DNA of 64,000 nucleotides from Rhizobium aethiopicum (GTDB lineage: Bacteria > Pseudomonadota > Alphaproteobacteria > Rhizobiales > Rhizobiaceae). This document shows, one piece after another, positions 9,138 to 17,793 of the stretch; the stretch's first letter is position 1, and every line of letters starts with the position of its first letter. Below the pieces are notes generated by a model. It was not told the origin of the DNA. It searched no databases and saw nothing but the letters and a program-made list of their open reading frames with translations. The DNA lies in NCBI RefSeq assembly GCF_014197535.1, contig NZ_JACIFV010000008.1:62001-126000 (forward strand), read 5' to 3'. A program made the translations under genes and the position numbers.

Positions 9138-10118
9138 TCATGGAATCAGCAGCGTCGTTCCTGTTGTTCTTCTTGCTTCCAGATCCGCGTGAGCTCGCCC
9201 AACCTCACGCAGCGGATAGGTTTGGTTGACATTGATACGCACTTTGTTGCTTTGCACAACATCAAATAGCGCCTTTGCACTATCGTCCAATTCCTGACGC
9301 GTGGCGATATAGGTGAAGAGCGTCGGGCGCGTCGCAAAGAGCGACCCTTTCTGGGCCAGCATGGCGAGGGTGAAATTCTCGATCGGCCCGGAAGATTGGC
9401 CGAAGGAGGCAAAAAGGCCGCGCGTCTTCAGGCAATCGAGGGACTGTGGAAAAGTATCCCGACCGATCGAATCATAGACGACATCGACACCCTTGCCGCC
9501 CGTTATCTCGCGGACGCGGCCGACGAAGTCTTCGCTCTTGTAGTTGATCACATGGTCGTAGCCATGGGCGAGTGCCAGCTTGACCTTGTCCTCTGAGCCC
9601 GCCGTGCCGATGACCGTGGCGCCGAGCGCCTTTGCCCATTGGCCGGCGATCAGACCGACTCCGCCGGCTGCGGCATGGAACAGAAGGACGGTGCCGGGGC
9701 CGACCTTGAAGGTGCGGTTCAGGAGATATTCGGCGGTCATGCCTTTCAGCATCATCGCCGCCGCCGTTTCGAGCTCGATGCCATCAGGCACATGCACCAG
9801 ATGGCGCGCCTCGATATTGCGCTCGACGCTATAGGCGCCGTCGGCGCTGGCATAGGCGACCCTGTCGCCGAGCCTGAAATCGCTAACGCCGGGGCCGACC
9901 GCCGTCACGGTTCCGGCGCCCTCCTTGCCGGTGACGAAGGGAAGCTGCGGCACCTTATAGGAGCCGTTGCGGAAGTAGACATCGATGAAGTTGAGGCCGA
10001 TCGCCGCCTGCCGGATCTGCACCTCGCCCGCCGCCGGTGGCGGAAGATCGATCTCGACATATTCGAAAACATCAGGTCCGCCCGTCTGCGAGAATGAAAC
10101 CGCATGCGTCTTCGTCAT
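9138..10118 (-). CDS. qor: NADPH:quinone oxidoreductase, zinc-independent MDR family
   Basis: 326-residue cytoplasmic medium-chain oxidoreductase of the QOR/zeta-crystallin type, which reduces quinones with NADPH. The N-terminal GroES-like domain contains AAIGLNFIDVYFRNGSY. The Rossmann domain has HAAAGGVGLIAGQWAKALGA, the NADPH loop. No structural or catalytic zinc cysteines are present, as expected. I took the ATG ending at 10118 (MTKTHAVSF), since the open frame to 10145 runs into the preceding gene. It lies 10 bases after phosphatidylcholine synthase and 39 bases before the BMP ATPase gene, so all may share a transcript. Confidence 0.88.
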   Translation of the reverse strand: MTKTHAVSFSQTGGPDVFEYVEIDLPPPAAGEVQIRQAAIGLNFIDVYFRNGSYKVPQLPFVTGKEGAGTVTAVGPGVSDFRLGDRVAYASADGAYSVERNIEARHLVHVPDGIELETAAAMMLKGMTAEYLLNRTFKVGPGTVLLFHAAAGGVGLIAGQWAKALGATVIGTAGSEDKVKLALAHGYDHVINYKSEDFVGRVREITGGKGVDVVYDSIGRDTFPQSLDCLKTRGLFASFGQSSGPIENFTLAMLAQKGSLFATRPTLFTYIATRQELDDSAKALFDVVQSNKVRINVNQTYPLREVGRAHADLEARRTTGTTLLIP

Positions 10119-10128
10119 GTTGCCTGTC

Positions 10129-10857
10129 CTAAGCTTCGCGTCCAAGGGAGGGGAAGAATTGCAGCACCGCGCCGATGACGTAAAGATAGAGCCCGGTCAC
10201 GATGAAGAGAACGAGAGCCCATTGCGGCATCTCGAAATGCATCAGCAGCGAATAGACGCCGAGCGCCGACCACAGGAAAAAGACGCCGAGATTGAGCGGG
10301 CGCAGCCTCTTCACCCGGACAGGATGCAGGAAATTGATCGGCAGGAAGGTCAGCACTACCGAAATCGTCACGACGGCGAGCGCCGTCGTGGCGCTGGCAT
10401 CGATGACGAACAGCGTGAAGACGATCATGTTCCAGACGACGGGAAAGCCGGAGAAAAAATACTCGTCGGTCTTCATGCCCATATCGGCATAATAGATGGC
10501 GCTGGAGACGACGATCATGCCGGCTGCGACGAAGGACCAAGGCTCGCCGATCATGCCGCTCTGATAGAGGGCGAAAGCCGGCAGCAGCACATAGGTGACG
10601 TAATCGATGATATTGTCGAGCGTATCGCCCGACCAGTTCGGCAGGACTTCCTTTACGCGCACCTTGCGGGCGATCGGCCCATCGATGCCGTCGACCAGAA
10701 GCGCCAGCCCCAGCCACCAGAACATGTCGATAAAGCGATGCTCGGCAGCGGCGACGACGCCGAGAAAGGCAAGGAACGAGCCGGACGCCGTCAGGATATG
10801 AACGGAAAAAGCGCGCATCTCGGCGTAAGGAACGCGCTTGTAGTTGAAAATCTTCAT
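10129..10857 (-). CDS. pcs: Phosphatidylcholine synthase (CDP-alcohol phosphatidyltransferase)
   Basis: 242-residue integral membrane enzyme that condenses choline with CDP-diacylglycerol to give phosphatidylcholine and CMP, a route known from rhizobia and other host-associated bacteria. The CDP-alcohol transferase motif D-x2-D-G-x2-A-R-x8-G-x3-D-x3-D is complete: it starts at DGIDGPIAR and ends in SGDTLDNIID (residues ~56-85). About eight hydrophobic segments follow. Phosphatidylcholine is important for rhizobial membranes and symbiosis. The product name is firm from motif, length and genus. Confidence 0.94.
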   Translation of the reverse strand: MKIFNYKRVPYAEMRAFSVHILTASGSFLAFLGVVAAAEHRFIDMFWWLGLALLVDGIDGPIARKVRVKEVLPNWSGDTLDNIIDYVTYVLLPAFALYQSGMIGEPWSFVAAGMIVVSSAIYYADMGMKTDEYFFSGFPVVWNMIVFTLFVIDASATTALAVVTISVVLTFLPINFLHPVRVKRLRPLNLGVFFLWSALGVYSLLMHFEMPQWALVLFIVTGLYLYVIGAVLQFFPSLGREA

Positions 10858-11208
10858 AGTCCCCCGACCGCCTGTCGCGCTCGCCCCGGCAAGCGTGTTT
10901 TTTCGCCATCATAACCGGACCCTGTTCCTGAATCGGGTTGGGTTCGGCGCCGTAGGTCTTTGTTGTCGCACCGCTTTTGCCGAAAATCAGCATTCGGCTG
11001 CGGTCCGCCGCTCTAATATGCATCCTTTGCCCGGCTTCGCCAGCAGGAAATAAGACATTCCCCGCTCGTCATTGAATCCTGACAAGGACATGCATATTTC
11101 CCTTCTGAAGCGTCGCGTGGAATGGAATGCCTTTAATTCCGGCCGGATTTGTAATATCTCGCTCCCAATCCGACAGTTCATCCGACGAATACGGGATCCG
11201 CTACCGAA
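10858..11208. other. Intergenic region between divergent pcs and fpr
   Basis: About 350 bases that should hold the promoters of pcs (minus) and fpr (plus). I see no convincing ORF, RNA or strong palindrome. The overlapping open frames here do not look like proteins. Confidence 0.5.
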
Positions 11209-12021
11209 ATGAACGCGCCTGCAAAGACCGAAGACTTCGCCTCGTCCATCCCCGCCGGCGTCTATGCCGAGACGGTGCTCAGCGTGACGCATTACACCGA
11301 CCGGCTCTTCCGCTTCACGATGACCCGGCCGCAGGGCTTCCGTTTCCGTTCCGGCGAATTCGCGATGATCGGGCTGATGGTCGAGGGCAAGCCGGTCTTC
11401 CGCGCCTATTCGATCGCCAGCCCCGCCTGGGCCGAGGAGCTGGAATTCTTCTCGATCAAGGTGCCGGACGGCCCGCTGACCTCGCATCTGCAGGCGATCA
11501 AGCCCGGCGATCAGGTGCTGATGCGCAAGAAGCCGACGGGCACGCTGGTGCTTGATGCGCTGACGCCGGGCCGTCGCCTCTACATGTTCTCGACGGGAAC
11601 GGGCGTCGCGCCTTTCGCCAGCCTGATCCGCGATCCCGAGACCTATGAGAAGTTCGAGGAAGTCATCCTCACCCACACAACCCGCGATGTCGCCGAGCTG
11701 AAATACGGCTTCGACCTCGTGCACGAGATCCAGAATGATGAACTGCTGAAGGAAGTGGTCGGCGACAAGCTGCGCCATTATGCGACCGTCACGCGCGAGG
11801 ATTTCGAATATCGCGGCCGCATCACCGACCTGATCTCGTCGGGCAAGCTGTTTACCGATCTCGGCGTGCCGCCCCTCGATCCGGCAATCGACCGCGGCAT
11901 GATCTGCGGCTCCTCGGCCATGCTGAAGGATACCAAGGAACTGCTGGAGAAGGCCGGCCTCAATGAGGGCGCCAACAGCAAGCCCGCCGAATTCGTCATC
12001 GAACGGGCCTTCGTCGGCTGA
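11209..12021 (+). CDS. fpr: Ferredoxin--NADP(+) reductase
   Basis: 270-residue cytoplasmic flavoenzyme moving electrons between NADPH and ferredoxin or flavodoxin; in bacteria it serves oxidative-stress defence and Fe-S maintenance. The FAD-binding motif R-x-Y-S is seen as RAYSIASPAW (residues ~65-74), and the NADP-binding segment STGTGVAPFASLIRDP lies near 128-143. The C-terminus ends in VIERAFVG, as is usual for the bacterial subclass. It is a single gene closed by a clear terminator at 12051-12075. Confidence 0.95.
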   Translation: MNAPAKTEDFASSIPAGVYAETVLSVTHYTDRLFRFTMTRPQGFRFRSGEFAMIGLMVEGKPVFRAYSIASPAWAEELEFFSIKVPDGPLTSHLQAIKPGDQVLMRKKPTGTLVLDALTPGRRLYMFSTGTGVAPFASLIRDPETYEKFEEVILTHTTRDVAELKYGFDLVHEIQNDELLKEVVGDKLRHYATVTREDFEYRGRITDLISSGKLFTDLGVPPLDPAIDRGMICGSSAMLKDTKELLEKAGLNEGANSKPAEFVIERAFVG

Positions 12022-12050
12022 CGTTTTTTTTGCGACAAGCAGATTTGAAG

Positions 12051-12075
12051 CGGCTCCGGAAACGGAGCCGTTTTT
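12051..12075 (+). terminator. Rho-independent terminator after fpr
   Basis: Perfect 8-base stem CGGCTCCG/CGGAGCCG closed by a GAAA tetraloop and followed by TTTTT. It sits 30 bases past the fpr stop; its T-run overlaps the stop codon of the convergent GntR gene. Confidence 0.93.
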
Positions 12076-12730
12076 ATTTGCGGGCGAGATAGTCGATCAG
12101 TGCCGCCATTGCCGCATGCGCCTGATCCGGTCTGCCCCGCTGGATGGGCCGAATGACGGCTACATGCAGCGCGATGGCGCGGTCCATTCGTTCAGGGCTT
12201 GCGGTGGAATACCAGAGGCGACGCGAATGCGTCTGCACCGGGCCGAGCGCGGCCGTTATGAAGCCATTCGGACAGGCATCCTCGAGGATCTCGTCAAAGG
12301 TCTTGTCGGCGGCGAAGAAGCCGGTGAGATCGCCGGTGGCAGCGCATTTTTCCATTGCATCGGCACAATCGCCGAGGCGCTGGCGCTGTTCATCCGTCGC
12401 GTGTTCGGCAACCAGGCTTGCTGCGATCGGCTCAAGCTCACGGCGCACCTGCATGACATCGCCATGATCCTGCGGCGCGATCTCGGCAACCTGCAGCCCG
12501 ACGCGCGGCTTCACCAGGATGAGCCCCTGCCAGGCGAGTTTCTGGATCGCCTCACGCACCGGCGTCCGTCCATGACCGGCCAAATCGATCAGCTGCTTTT
12601 CGGTGACGGGCGCGCCAGGCTTCAGCGCCAGCGTGACGATCAGATGTTCCAGCGCAAGATAGGCGAGATGACTCTGTGAGGTCTGCATGCCGAAAATCCG
12701 CTGCGCGACTGGTATATCAACTTCTCGCAT
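12074..12730 (-). CDS. GntR-family transcriptional regulator (FCD/VanR type)
   Basis: About 218-residue DNA-binding repressor. The winged helix-turn-helix includes LIVTLALKPGAPVTEKQL and the strongly conserved GRTPVREAIQKLAWQGLI. The all-helical FCD effector domain follows (RRELEPIAASLVAEHA and onward). The frame is open to 12865, but the early residues do not resemble the family. I give the ATG ending at 12730; the ATG ending at 12688 (MQTSQSHLAY) is also possible, and neither has a strong ribosome site. It stands between fpr and a LysR gene, so its target is unclear. A candidate operator lies just upstream at 12752-12768. Confidence 0.82.
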   Translation of the reverse strand: MREVDIPVAQRIFGMQTSQSHLAYLALEHLIVTLALKPGAPVTEKQLIDLAGHGRTPVREAIQKLAWQGLILVKPRVGLQVAEIAPQDHGDVMQVRRELEPIAASLVAEHATDEQRQRLGDCADAMEKCAATGDLTGFFAADKTFDEILEDACPNGFITAALGPVQTHSRRLWYSTASPERMDRAIALHVAVIRPIQRGRPDQAHAAMAALIDYLARK

Positions 12731-12751
12731 GCTGAAAAACGCAGGGCAAGT

Positions 12752-12768
12752 CATACTGATACCGTATG
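12752..12768. promoter_or_regulatory. Candidate GntR operator
   Basis: Imperfect 17-base palindrome CATAC-N7-GTATG, 12 of 17 positions symmetric, placed 22 bases before the proposed GntR start. The site fits autoregulation by this GntR protein. The role is inference. Confidence 0.35.
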
Positions 12769-12894
12769 CGAATAACGATTTGCGTATCTCGGGATTGAGT
12801 GCCCCAGAAATCGTTGCTCTGCTCAGCGAAACGGAATTGCAACCCCGTCCTTTGACGATTGCCATGCACAGCGCGAAATGGTCCTATGAGGTTC

Positions 12895-12909
12895 ATGAGT
12901 TAGTTTCAT
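12895..12909. promoter_or_regulatory. Candidate LysR box upstream of lysR
   Basis: ATGA-N7-TCAT, a short dyad of the T-N11-A type used by LysR proteins, directly before the ribosome site of the lysR gene. The same ATGA-N7-TCAT pattern occurs at 13931-13945 before the transporter genes. Confidence 0.38.
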
Positions 12910-12919
12910 GGAGCTCGCA

Positions 12920-13873
12920 ATGTCTCCCGACGACATCGACCTAAACCTTCTGCGCGTATTTGATGTGCTAATGCAGGAAAGAAGCGTTACGCGCGCCGCT
13001 GATCATTTGGGGCGGACCCAATCCGCTGTCAGCCACTCACTGGCGAAGTTGCGTATTATTTTCAAAGACGAGCTGTTTACGCGCGACGGTGCATTGATGA
13101 GGCCCACGCCTCGCGCATTAGAGCTTATCGGAGACTTATCTGAAGCTCTCGGAAAAATCCGCGCGGCGATCGGGCGCTACAGGGTTTTCAACCCTTTGAC
13201 AACCACACGAAACTTTCGCGTGGGACTGACCGATTATCATGCAATGATTTTCATCCCTGGTCTCATTCGGGAATTCTCCAAGCAGGCGCCACAGGCCACC
13301 CTAAATGTCATACCCGCCAACCGGGCTGAAGCTGAAAGCGCAGATTATTTCCGACAGGTCGACTGCACTCTGACGGGCGCAAGGCTGAAGGACGACCCCA
13401 ACCTGACGAAGACAGAACTAGGGCAGGATAGGATACTCTGCGCCGTTTGGAGCGGCAGCGAAATCGCCAGGAGCGCCTTGAGTTTGGACAGATATCTTTC
13501 GGCATCTCACCTTCAAATTTCCGCTGATGGGCTGTCCGAGGGTTTGGCCGATGGAGCACTCGGAGAGCGTGGCCTACGGCGGAAGGTCGTCGCGACCATT
13601 TCGAATTACCTGGTAATGCCTTGGGCATTGAGAGGGACGGATCTGATTACCCATTGCGGCGACGGCATTTTTCAAATGCTTGATGGCACAAGCGAGGTGA
13701 CACTCCTCTCGCCGCCCATTCCCATCACTTCTGTCAGCGCGAGCCTCGTCATTCATCGGCAGATGGTCACCGATCAGGGGACCCTCTGGCTGCGCCGGCT
13801 GATAACTGAATTGTATCATGCCGCTCAAATCAGAAAAAACGAAGTCATTTTGGCAAGGAACATTGTCGCGTGA
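12920..13873 (+). CDS. LysR-family transcriptional regulator of the amino-acid ABC operon
   Basis: 317-residue regulator. The N-terminal helix-turn-helix is textbook: DIDLNLLRVFDVLMQERSVT followed by RAADHLGRTQSAVSHSLAKLR. The C-terminal substrate-binding domain is of the NodD/NahR-like subgroup (DYHAMIFIPGLIREF, then PANRAEAESADYFRQ). I chose the ATG at 12920 because GGAG lies six bases before it; the ATG at 12908 has no such site. It is codirectional with, and 155 bases before, the Aap-like transporter operon, its most likely target. Confidence 0.87.
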   Translation: MSPDDIDLNLLRVFDVLMQERSVTRAADHLGRTQSAVSHSLAKLRIIFKDELFTRDGALMRPTPRALELIGDLSEALGKIRAAIGRYRVFNPLTTTRNFRVGLTDYHAMIFIPGLIREFSKQAPQATLNVIPANRAEAESADYFRQVDCTLTGARLKDDPNLTKTELGQDRILCAVWSGSEIARSALSLDRYLSASHLQISADGLSEGLADGALGERGLRRKVVATISNYLVMPWALRGTDLITHCGDGIFQMLDGTSEVTLLSPPIPITSVSASLVIHRQMVTDQGTLWLRRLITELYHAAQIRKNEVILARNIVA

Positions 13874-13930
13874 GCGACGAGAAGGCTCGGCTTTGACGCA
13901 CAGTCCGCGAGTTCTACTGCCCAACGGTAC

Positions 13931-13945
13931 ATGAATTTTTCTCAT
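13931..13945. promoter_or_regulatory. Candidate LysR box upstream of the amino-acid ABC operon
   Basis: ATGA-N7-TCAT with the same arms and spacing as the site at 12895-12909, in the AT-rich gap before the binding-protein gene. The shared layout suggests that one LysR protein acts at both. Confidence 0.38.
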
Positions 13946-14028
13946 AAACCGGATGATGACAATTAATTTGACGATTAACCGTCAGCCGGCCACCCTCTTT
14001 TGCAGAAATCAAAAAAGGGGATCTTATT

Positions 14029-15042
14029 ATGCAGAAATTAATGGCTGGCGTTCTGGGTGCGGCAATCGCCGTTTATGCATGCCCTGTCTGGGCGGGGACC
14101 TTGGACGAGGTCAAGGCAAAAGGCGTCCTCACATGCGGGACGAATCCGGCAACGGCGGGCTTCAGTGTCCCTGACAATGACGGAAAGTGGACAGGCTTCG
14201 TCGTCGATTACTGTCGTGCCGTGGCTGCTGGCGTGCTCGGCGACGCCACGAAGGTCAAGTTCATCCCGCTCAACGCCAAGGATCGATTCACTGCACTGCA
14301 GTCCGGCGAGATCGACATCCTGGCCCATAATGCGACGTGGACATCATCGCGCGACACCTCCCTCGGCATCATCTTCGCCGGCACCTACTTCTACGACGGC
14401 CAAGGCTTTATGGTTCGCAAGTCGGAGAATATTCAATCTGCCAAGGCTCTTGACGGCGCATCGATCTGTGTGTCGCAGGGGACCACTGCCGAATTGAACC
14501 TCGCCGACTATTTCCGCACCAACGGGATGACTTATAGCGCCGTTGGTTTTGCGGACGAAGAGGCCGTTATCAAGGCCTACGAAGAAGGGCGCTGCGACGT
14601 TTTCTCAGCAGACACTTCGAGCCTGAACGCCGCGCGTATCCGTATGGCGAAGCCCGACGAAAACATTGTGCTCCCCGAAATCATTTCGAAGGAGCCGCTG
14701 GGGCCTGCAGTTCGCCAAGGTGACGACCAGTGGCTGAACATTGCCAAGTGGACGCTCAATGTCATGCTCGCTGCTGAAGAGTTCGGCGTCACCTCGAAGA
14801 ATGTCGACGAGATGAAGAACTCCGGTGATCCAAATATCCGCCGCCTCTTGGGCGTGGAAGGAAGCTTCGGCAAGGATGTCGGGCTCGGAGCGACATGGTC
14901 TCAGGACATCATCAAGCAGGTTGGCAACTATTCCGAGATTTTTGAGCGTTCGATCGGCAAGGAGTCTCCCTTGAGGATAGAACGCGGTGTGAATGCGCTC
15001 TGGAGCGCCGGCGGCCTTCAATACGCACCTCCCATCCGCTGA
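14029..15042 (+). CDS. Amino-acid ABC transporter substrate-binding protein (AapJ-like)
   Basis: 337-residue periplasmic binding protein of the general L-amino acid (AapJ) group. The signal peptide is AAIAVYACPVWAG, with cleavage near residue 24. The mature part opens TLDEVKAKGVLTCGTNPATA and has GFSVPDNDGKWTGFVVDYCR, both AapJ hallmarks; GEIDILAHNATWTSSRD is the ligand-contact region. AAGGGGAT supplies the ribosome site. It is the first gene of binding protein-permease-permease-ATPase. A 9-base-pair hairpin follows the stop. Substrate is probably one or more L-amino acids; the neighbouring PatB-like enzyme hints at a sulfur amino acid. Confidence 0.92.
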   Translation: MQKLMAGVLGAAIAVYACPVWAGTLDEVKAKGVLTCGTNPATAGFSVPDNDGKWTGFVVDYCRAVAAGVLGDATKVKFIPLNAKDRFTALQSGEIDILAHNATWTSSRDTSLGIIFAGTYFYDGQGFMVRKSENIQSAKALDGASICVSQGTTAELNLADYFRTNGMTYSAVGFADEEAVIKAYEEGRCDVFSADTSSLNAARIRMAKPDENIVLPEIISKEPLGPAVRQGDDQWLNIAKWTLNVMLAAEEFGVTSKNVDEMKNSGDPNIRRLLGVEGSFGKDVGLGATWSQDIIKQVGNYSEIFERSIGKESPLRIERGVNALWSAGGLQYAPPIR

Positions 15043-15048
15043 TAGACC

Positions 15049-15075
15049 GAGGCCGCCACGAGAAGCGGCGGCCTC
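15049..15075 (+). other. Intra-operon stem-loop after the binding-protein gene
   Basis: Perfect 9-base arms GAGGCCGCC/GGCGGCCTC with a 9-base loop, six bases past the stop and ahead of the first permease. There is no T-run beyond TT. It is likely an mRNA-stabilising or attenuating hairpin that favours binding-protein synthesis. Confidence 0.7.
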
Positions 15076-15095
15076 TTCCTAGTTGAGAGGAACGA

Positions 15096-16283
15096 ATGGT
15101 TGACATGGCTCAGCCTGCGCCTGTGCGCAGCACCTTCTCGATCTATGACAGAAGGATTCGCGGAATCGCCTACCAAGCCGCATTGGCTGCAAGTCTGGTT
15201 GTGGTCATCGCAGCGATTGCAACCCAAACTGTTTCGAACATGAAACGGCGTGGCATTCCTCTTACTTTTGATTTTTGGACGCATACGTCAGGTTTCCAGA
15301 TCAATCAGACCCTCATCCCCTACGACACCCTGTCAACCTATGGACAGGCCTTTTGGGTGGGTGTTGCGAACACGCTCCTGGTCAGCGCACTCGGTATCGT
15401 GCTTGCCACGATCATCGGTTTCCTGATCGGCATTTCACGCCTTTCAAGAAACTGGATAGCAGCCAAGGTTGCGACCTCCTATATCGAAGTCATTCGAAAT
15501 ATCCCGCTGCTGCTTCAGCTTCTGTTCTGGTACAACGCAGTCCTCAAGCCGCTGCCCGCTCCAAAGGCATCGATCTCCCTTCCAGGGGGAATCTACCTCA
15601 ACAATCGCGGAATCATAATGCCCACGGTTGAATTTCTGGCGGGAGCCGGCTGCTTCGCGGTGGCAATCCTTGCCGGGGTGGCTGTCGCTGTTGCATTCGC
15701 AGTCTATGCCCGAGCCTTTCAGAAGCGAACCGGCAAGCAGCTTCCAGTCCTCCTGGTCACCATCTTCTCCCTCATCGGGCCGCCGCTGCTTGCTTATTCA
15801 GCAGTGGGCAGTCCCTGGACCTTCACCTATCCTGAATTGAGGGGTTTCAACTTCCGCGGCGGCCAACAGGTCTACCCTGAATTCGCGGCCCTGCTCATCG
15901 GTCTTTCTGTTTACACGGCATCATTTATCGCTGAAATCGTCCGCGGAGGCATTCAAGCTGTTTCCAGAGGACAGACAGAAGCGGCCCACGCACTCGGTCT
16001 CCCTCAGGGCAAAACCTTGCGCTTGGTCGTAGTCCCGCAGGCTTTGCGGATCATCATCCCGCCTCTGACCAGTCAATATCTGAACTTGATCAAAAACTCA
16101 TCGCTTGCCGTTTTCATTGGTTATCCCGATCTCGTTCAGGTTTTTGCGGGATCGGTACTCAATCAAACGGGGGCGGCGGTGCAGGTGATGGCCATAACGC
16201 TCGCGGTCTATCTCGTCATCTCCTTGATCACGTCGGCCGCCATGAACGCCTTCAACCAGAGTTTTGCGCTCGTGGAGAGATGA
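15096..16283 (+). CDS. Amino-acid ABC transporter permease (AapQ-like)
   Basis: 395-residue inner-membrane permease of the HisM/AapQ group. The large size and long periplasmic insertion match AapQ and not the short ~220-residue permeases. YIEVIRNIPLLLQLLFWYN is the conserved permease stretch. The EAA-type loop is seen as EAAHALGLPQGKTLRLVVVP near residues 294-313, contacting the ATPase. GAGAGG precedes the ATG. It ends one base before the next permease start. Confidence 0.9.
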   Translation: MVDMAQPAPVRSTFSIYDRRIRGIAYQAALAASLVVVIAAIATQTVSNMKRRGIPLTFDFWTHTSGFQINQTLIPYDTLSTYGQAFWVGVANTLLVSALGIVLATIIGFLIGISRLSRNWIAAKVATSYIEVIRNIPLLLQLLFWYNAVLKPLPAPKASISLPGGIYLNNRGIIMPTVEFLAGAGCFAVAILAGVAVAVAFAVYARAFQKRTGKQLPVLLVTIFSLIGPPLLAYSAVGSPWTFTYPELRGFNFRGGQQVYPEFAALLIGLSVYTASFIAEIVRGGIQAVSRGQTEAAHALGLPQGKTLRLVVVPQALRIIIPPLTSQYLNLIKNSSLAVFIGYPDLVQVFAGSVLNQTGAAVQVMAITLAVYLVISLITSAAMNAFNQSFALVER

Positions 16284-16284
16284 G

Positions 16285-17424
16285 ATGAACGACACTCTTC
16301 ATGCACCGGCTACATATCGATACGACTATCTTCCCTCGGTCCCGCCTCCACCGGACATCCAGCCCGGCCCCGTGACCTGGGCGCGAAAGAACCTGTTTTC
16401 GAGTCCTTTCTCCTGCCTTTTGACCGTGTGCTTCACCGGGCTGGCAGTGTGGCTCGTTTCGCAATTCCTGAGCTTTGCGCTGGTAAAGGCGGTGTGGAGC
16501 GGTGACAGCGAAGTCTGTCGTGCCAATCCCGACGGCGCATGCTGGTCCTTTATCGGCGCGAAGCTGAGCTATCTGCGGTACGGGGCATATCCGCCGACAG
16601 AGCGCTGGCGCGTCGACCTAACGCAGCTGATCGGTGCCGCCTTGATCGGCTGGCTCCTATGGCGGAGCGCCCCGCGCCGCAACATAGCCGCGCTGCTGTT
16701 TTTCGGCATTTATCCCATTGTGGCGTTTGCGCTGCTTCGTGGCGTGGAAACGATTGGTCTACCGGTCATCGACACCACGCTTTGGGGCGGAATGATGATC
16801 ACGCTCTTGATGTCCGTCGTAGGAATCGTGTTTTCGCTGCCGCTTGGTATCGTTCTCGCACTCGGCAGACGGTCCGAACTCCCAATCATCAAGGCCGCTT
16901 GCGTCTTTTACATCGAGGTTGTCCGAGGCGTACCTTTTATCACCGTACTCTTCATGGCGAACTTCATGATGCCTTTGTTTGTGCCTGAGGCGTTTACGCC
17001 GGACAGGCTTTTGCGCCCAATGATCGGCACTGCCCTCTTCTCGGCGGCTTACATGGCGGAAGTGATTCGTGCCGGGCTGCAGGCTATCCCCAACGGGCAA
17101 TATGAAGGGGCTCAGGCTCTGGGTGTCAGATACTTCACGATGATGAGGCTTATCATCTTGCCTCAAGCGCTCACGATTGTGATTCCCGGCATCGTTTCGA
17201 CGTTCATTGGACTGTTCAAGGACACGACGCTCGTCGCAATCGTCGGCATAGCAGATTTTCTGCGGGCGGTCGAAACCGCCCGTGTCGATCCGACCTGGGC
17301 GGGTCCCACCATCTCGTCAACCGGTTACCTGTTTGCCGCGATTGTCTACTGGGCCTTCTGCTTCGGGATGTCTCGGTATTCCATGTCGGTGGAACGTCAC
17401 CTCGCGCGCGGCCACAAATCATAG
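16285..17424 (+). CDS. Amino-acid ABC transporter permease (AapM-like)
   Basis: 379-residue inner-membrane permease, partner of the AapQ-like protein. YIEVVRGVPFITVLFMANFM and the cytoplasmic loop EGAQALGVRYFTMMRLIILP mark the family, and the C-terminal part has LFKDTTLVAIVGIADFLRA, typical for AapM. The frame opens with TTG at 16264, but the ATG at 16285, one base after the upstream stop and behind GGAGAGATGA, is the natural start. The ATPase gene that should follow is only a fragment. Confidence 0.9.
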   Translation: MNDTLHAPATYRYDYLPSVPPPPDIQPGPVTWARKNLFSSPFSCLLTVCFTGLAVWLVSQFLSFALVKAVWSGDSEVCRANPDGACWSFIGAKLSYLRYGAYPPTERWRVDLTQLIGAALIGWLLWRSAPRRNIAALLFFGIYPIVAFALLRGVETIGLPVIDTTLWGGMMITLLMSVVGIVFSLPLGIVLALGRRSELPIIKAACVFYIEVVRGVPFITVLFMANFMMPLFVPEAFTPDRLLRPMIGTALFSAAYMAEVIRAGLQAIPNGQYEGAQALGVRYFTMMRLIILPQALTIVIPGIVSTFIGLFKDTTLVAIVGIADFLRAVETARVDPTWAGPTISSTGYLFAAIVYWAFCFGMSRYSMSVERHLARGHKS

Positions 17425-17433
17425 GAAGTGTCG

Positions 17434-17736
17434 ATGTTGAATAATCCAAAGTACGCGCCAAACCGCGAGGCCAAAAAGGTCATGCTGTTCGACGAGCCGA
17501 CCTCGGCGCTCGATCCTGAGATGGTCAAGGAAGTCCTCGATACTATGACCTCGCTCGCAACAGAAGGCATGACAATGCTCTGTGTGACGCACGAAATGGG
17601 TTTCGCCCGCGAGGTCGCCGATCGTGTCGTGTTTATGGATCAGGGGCAAATTGTCGAGATGGCCACTCCAGATGAATTCTTCCGGAGTCCTCGTTCCGAC
17701 CGAGCACGGCAGTTCCTGCGACAAATTCTGAGGTGA
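17434..17736 (+). pseudogene. Truncated amino-acid ABC ATPase (AapP-like C-terminal remnant)
   Basis: 100-residue product that keeps only the last ~85 residues of an AapP/GlnQ ATPase: Walker [18 protein letters not shown]-loop, switch histidine in [17 protein letters not shown], and the C-terminal end. Walker A, Q-loop and the LSGGQ signature are absent. It starts [15 protein letters not shown], which is unrelated to the family, joined straight to Walker B. A normal ATPase has about 250 residues, so some 150 are missing. The fragment is in frame and preceded by AGGAAG, so it could be translated, but it cannot hydrolyse ATP alone. The transporter would need an ATPase from elsewhere, such as a resident AapP, or it is dead. 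Confidence 0.88.
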
Positions 17737-17793
17737 TCGTCCCCGCTCTTCCGATGCGCTGCCTGCGCCAACATGACCATTAGGATCTGACCG

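Noticed and set aside
10987-11778. 263-codon open frame on the minus strand
   Set aside because: It covers the first half of fpr in antisense and has no recognisable domain.
12021-12035. Run of eight T after fpr as a separate terminator
   Set aside because: No stem precedes it; the true terminator hairpin is at 12051-12075.
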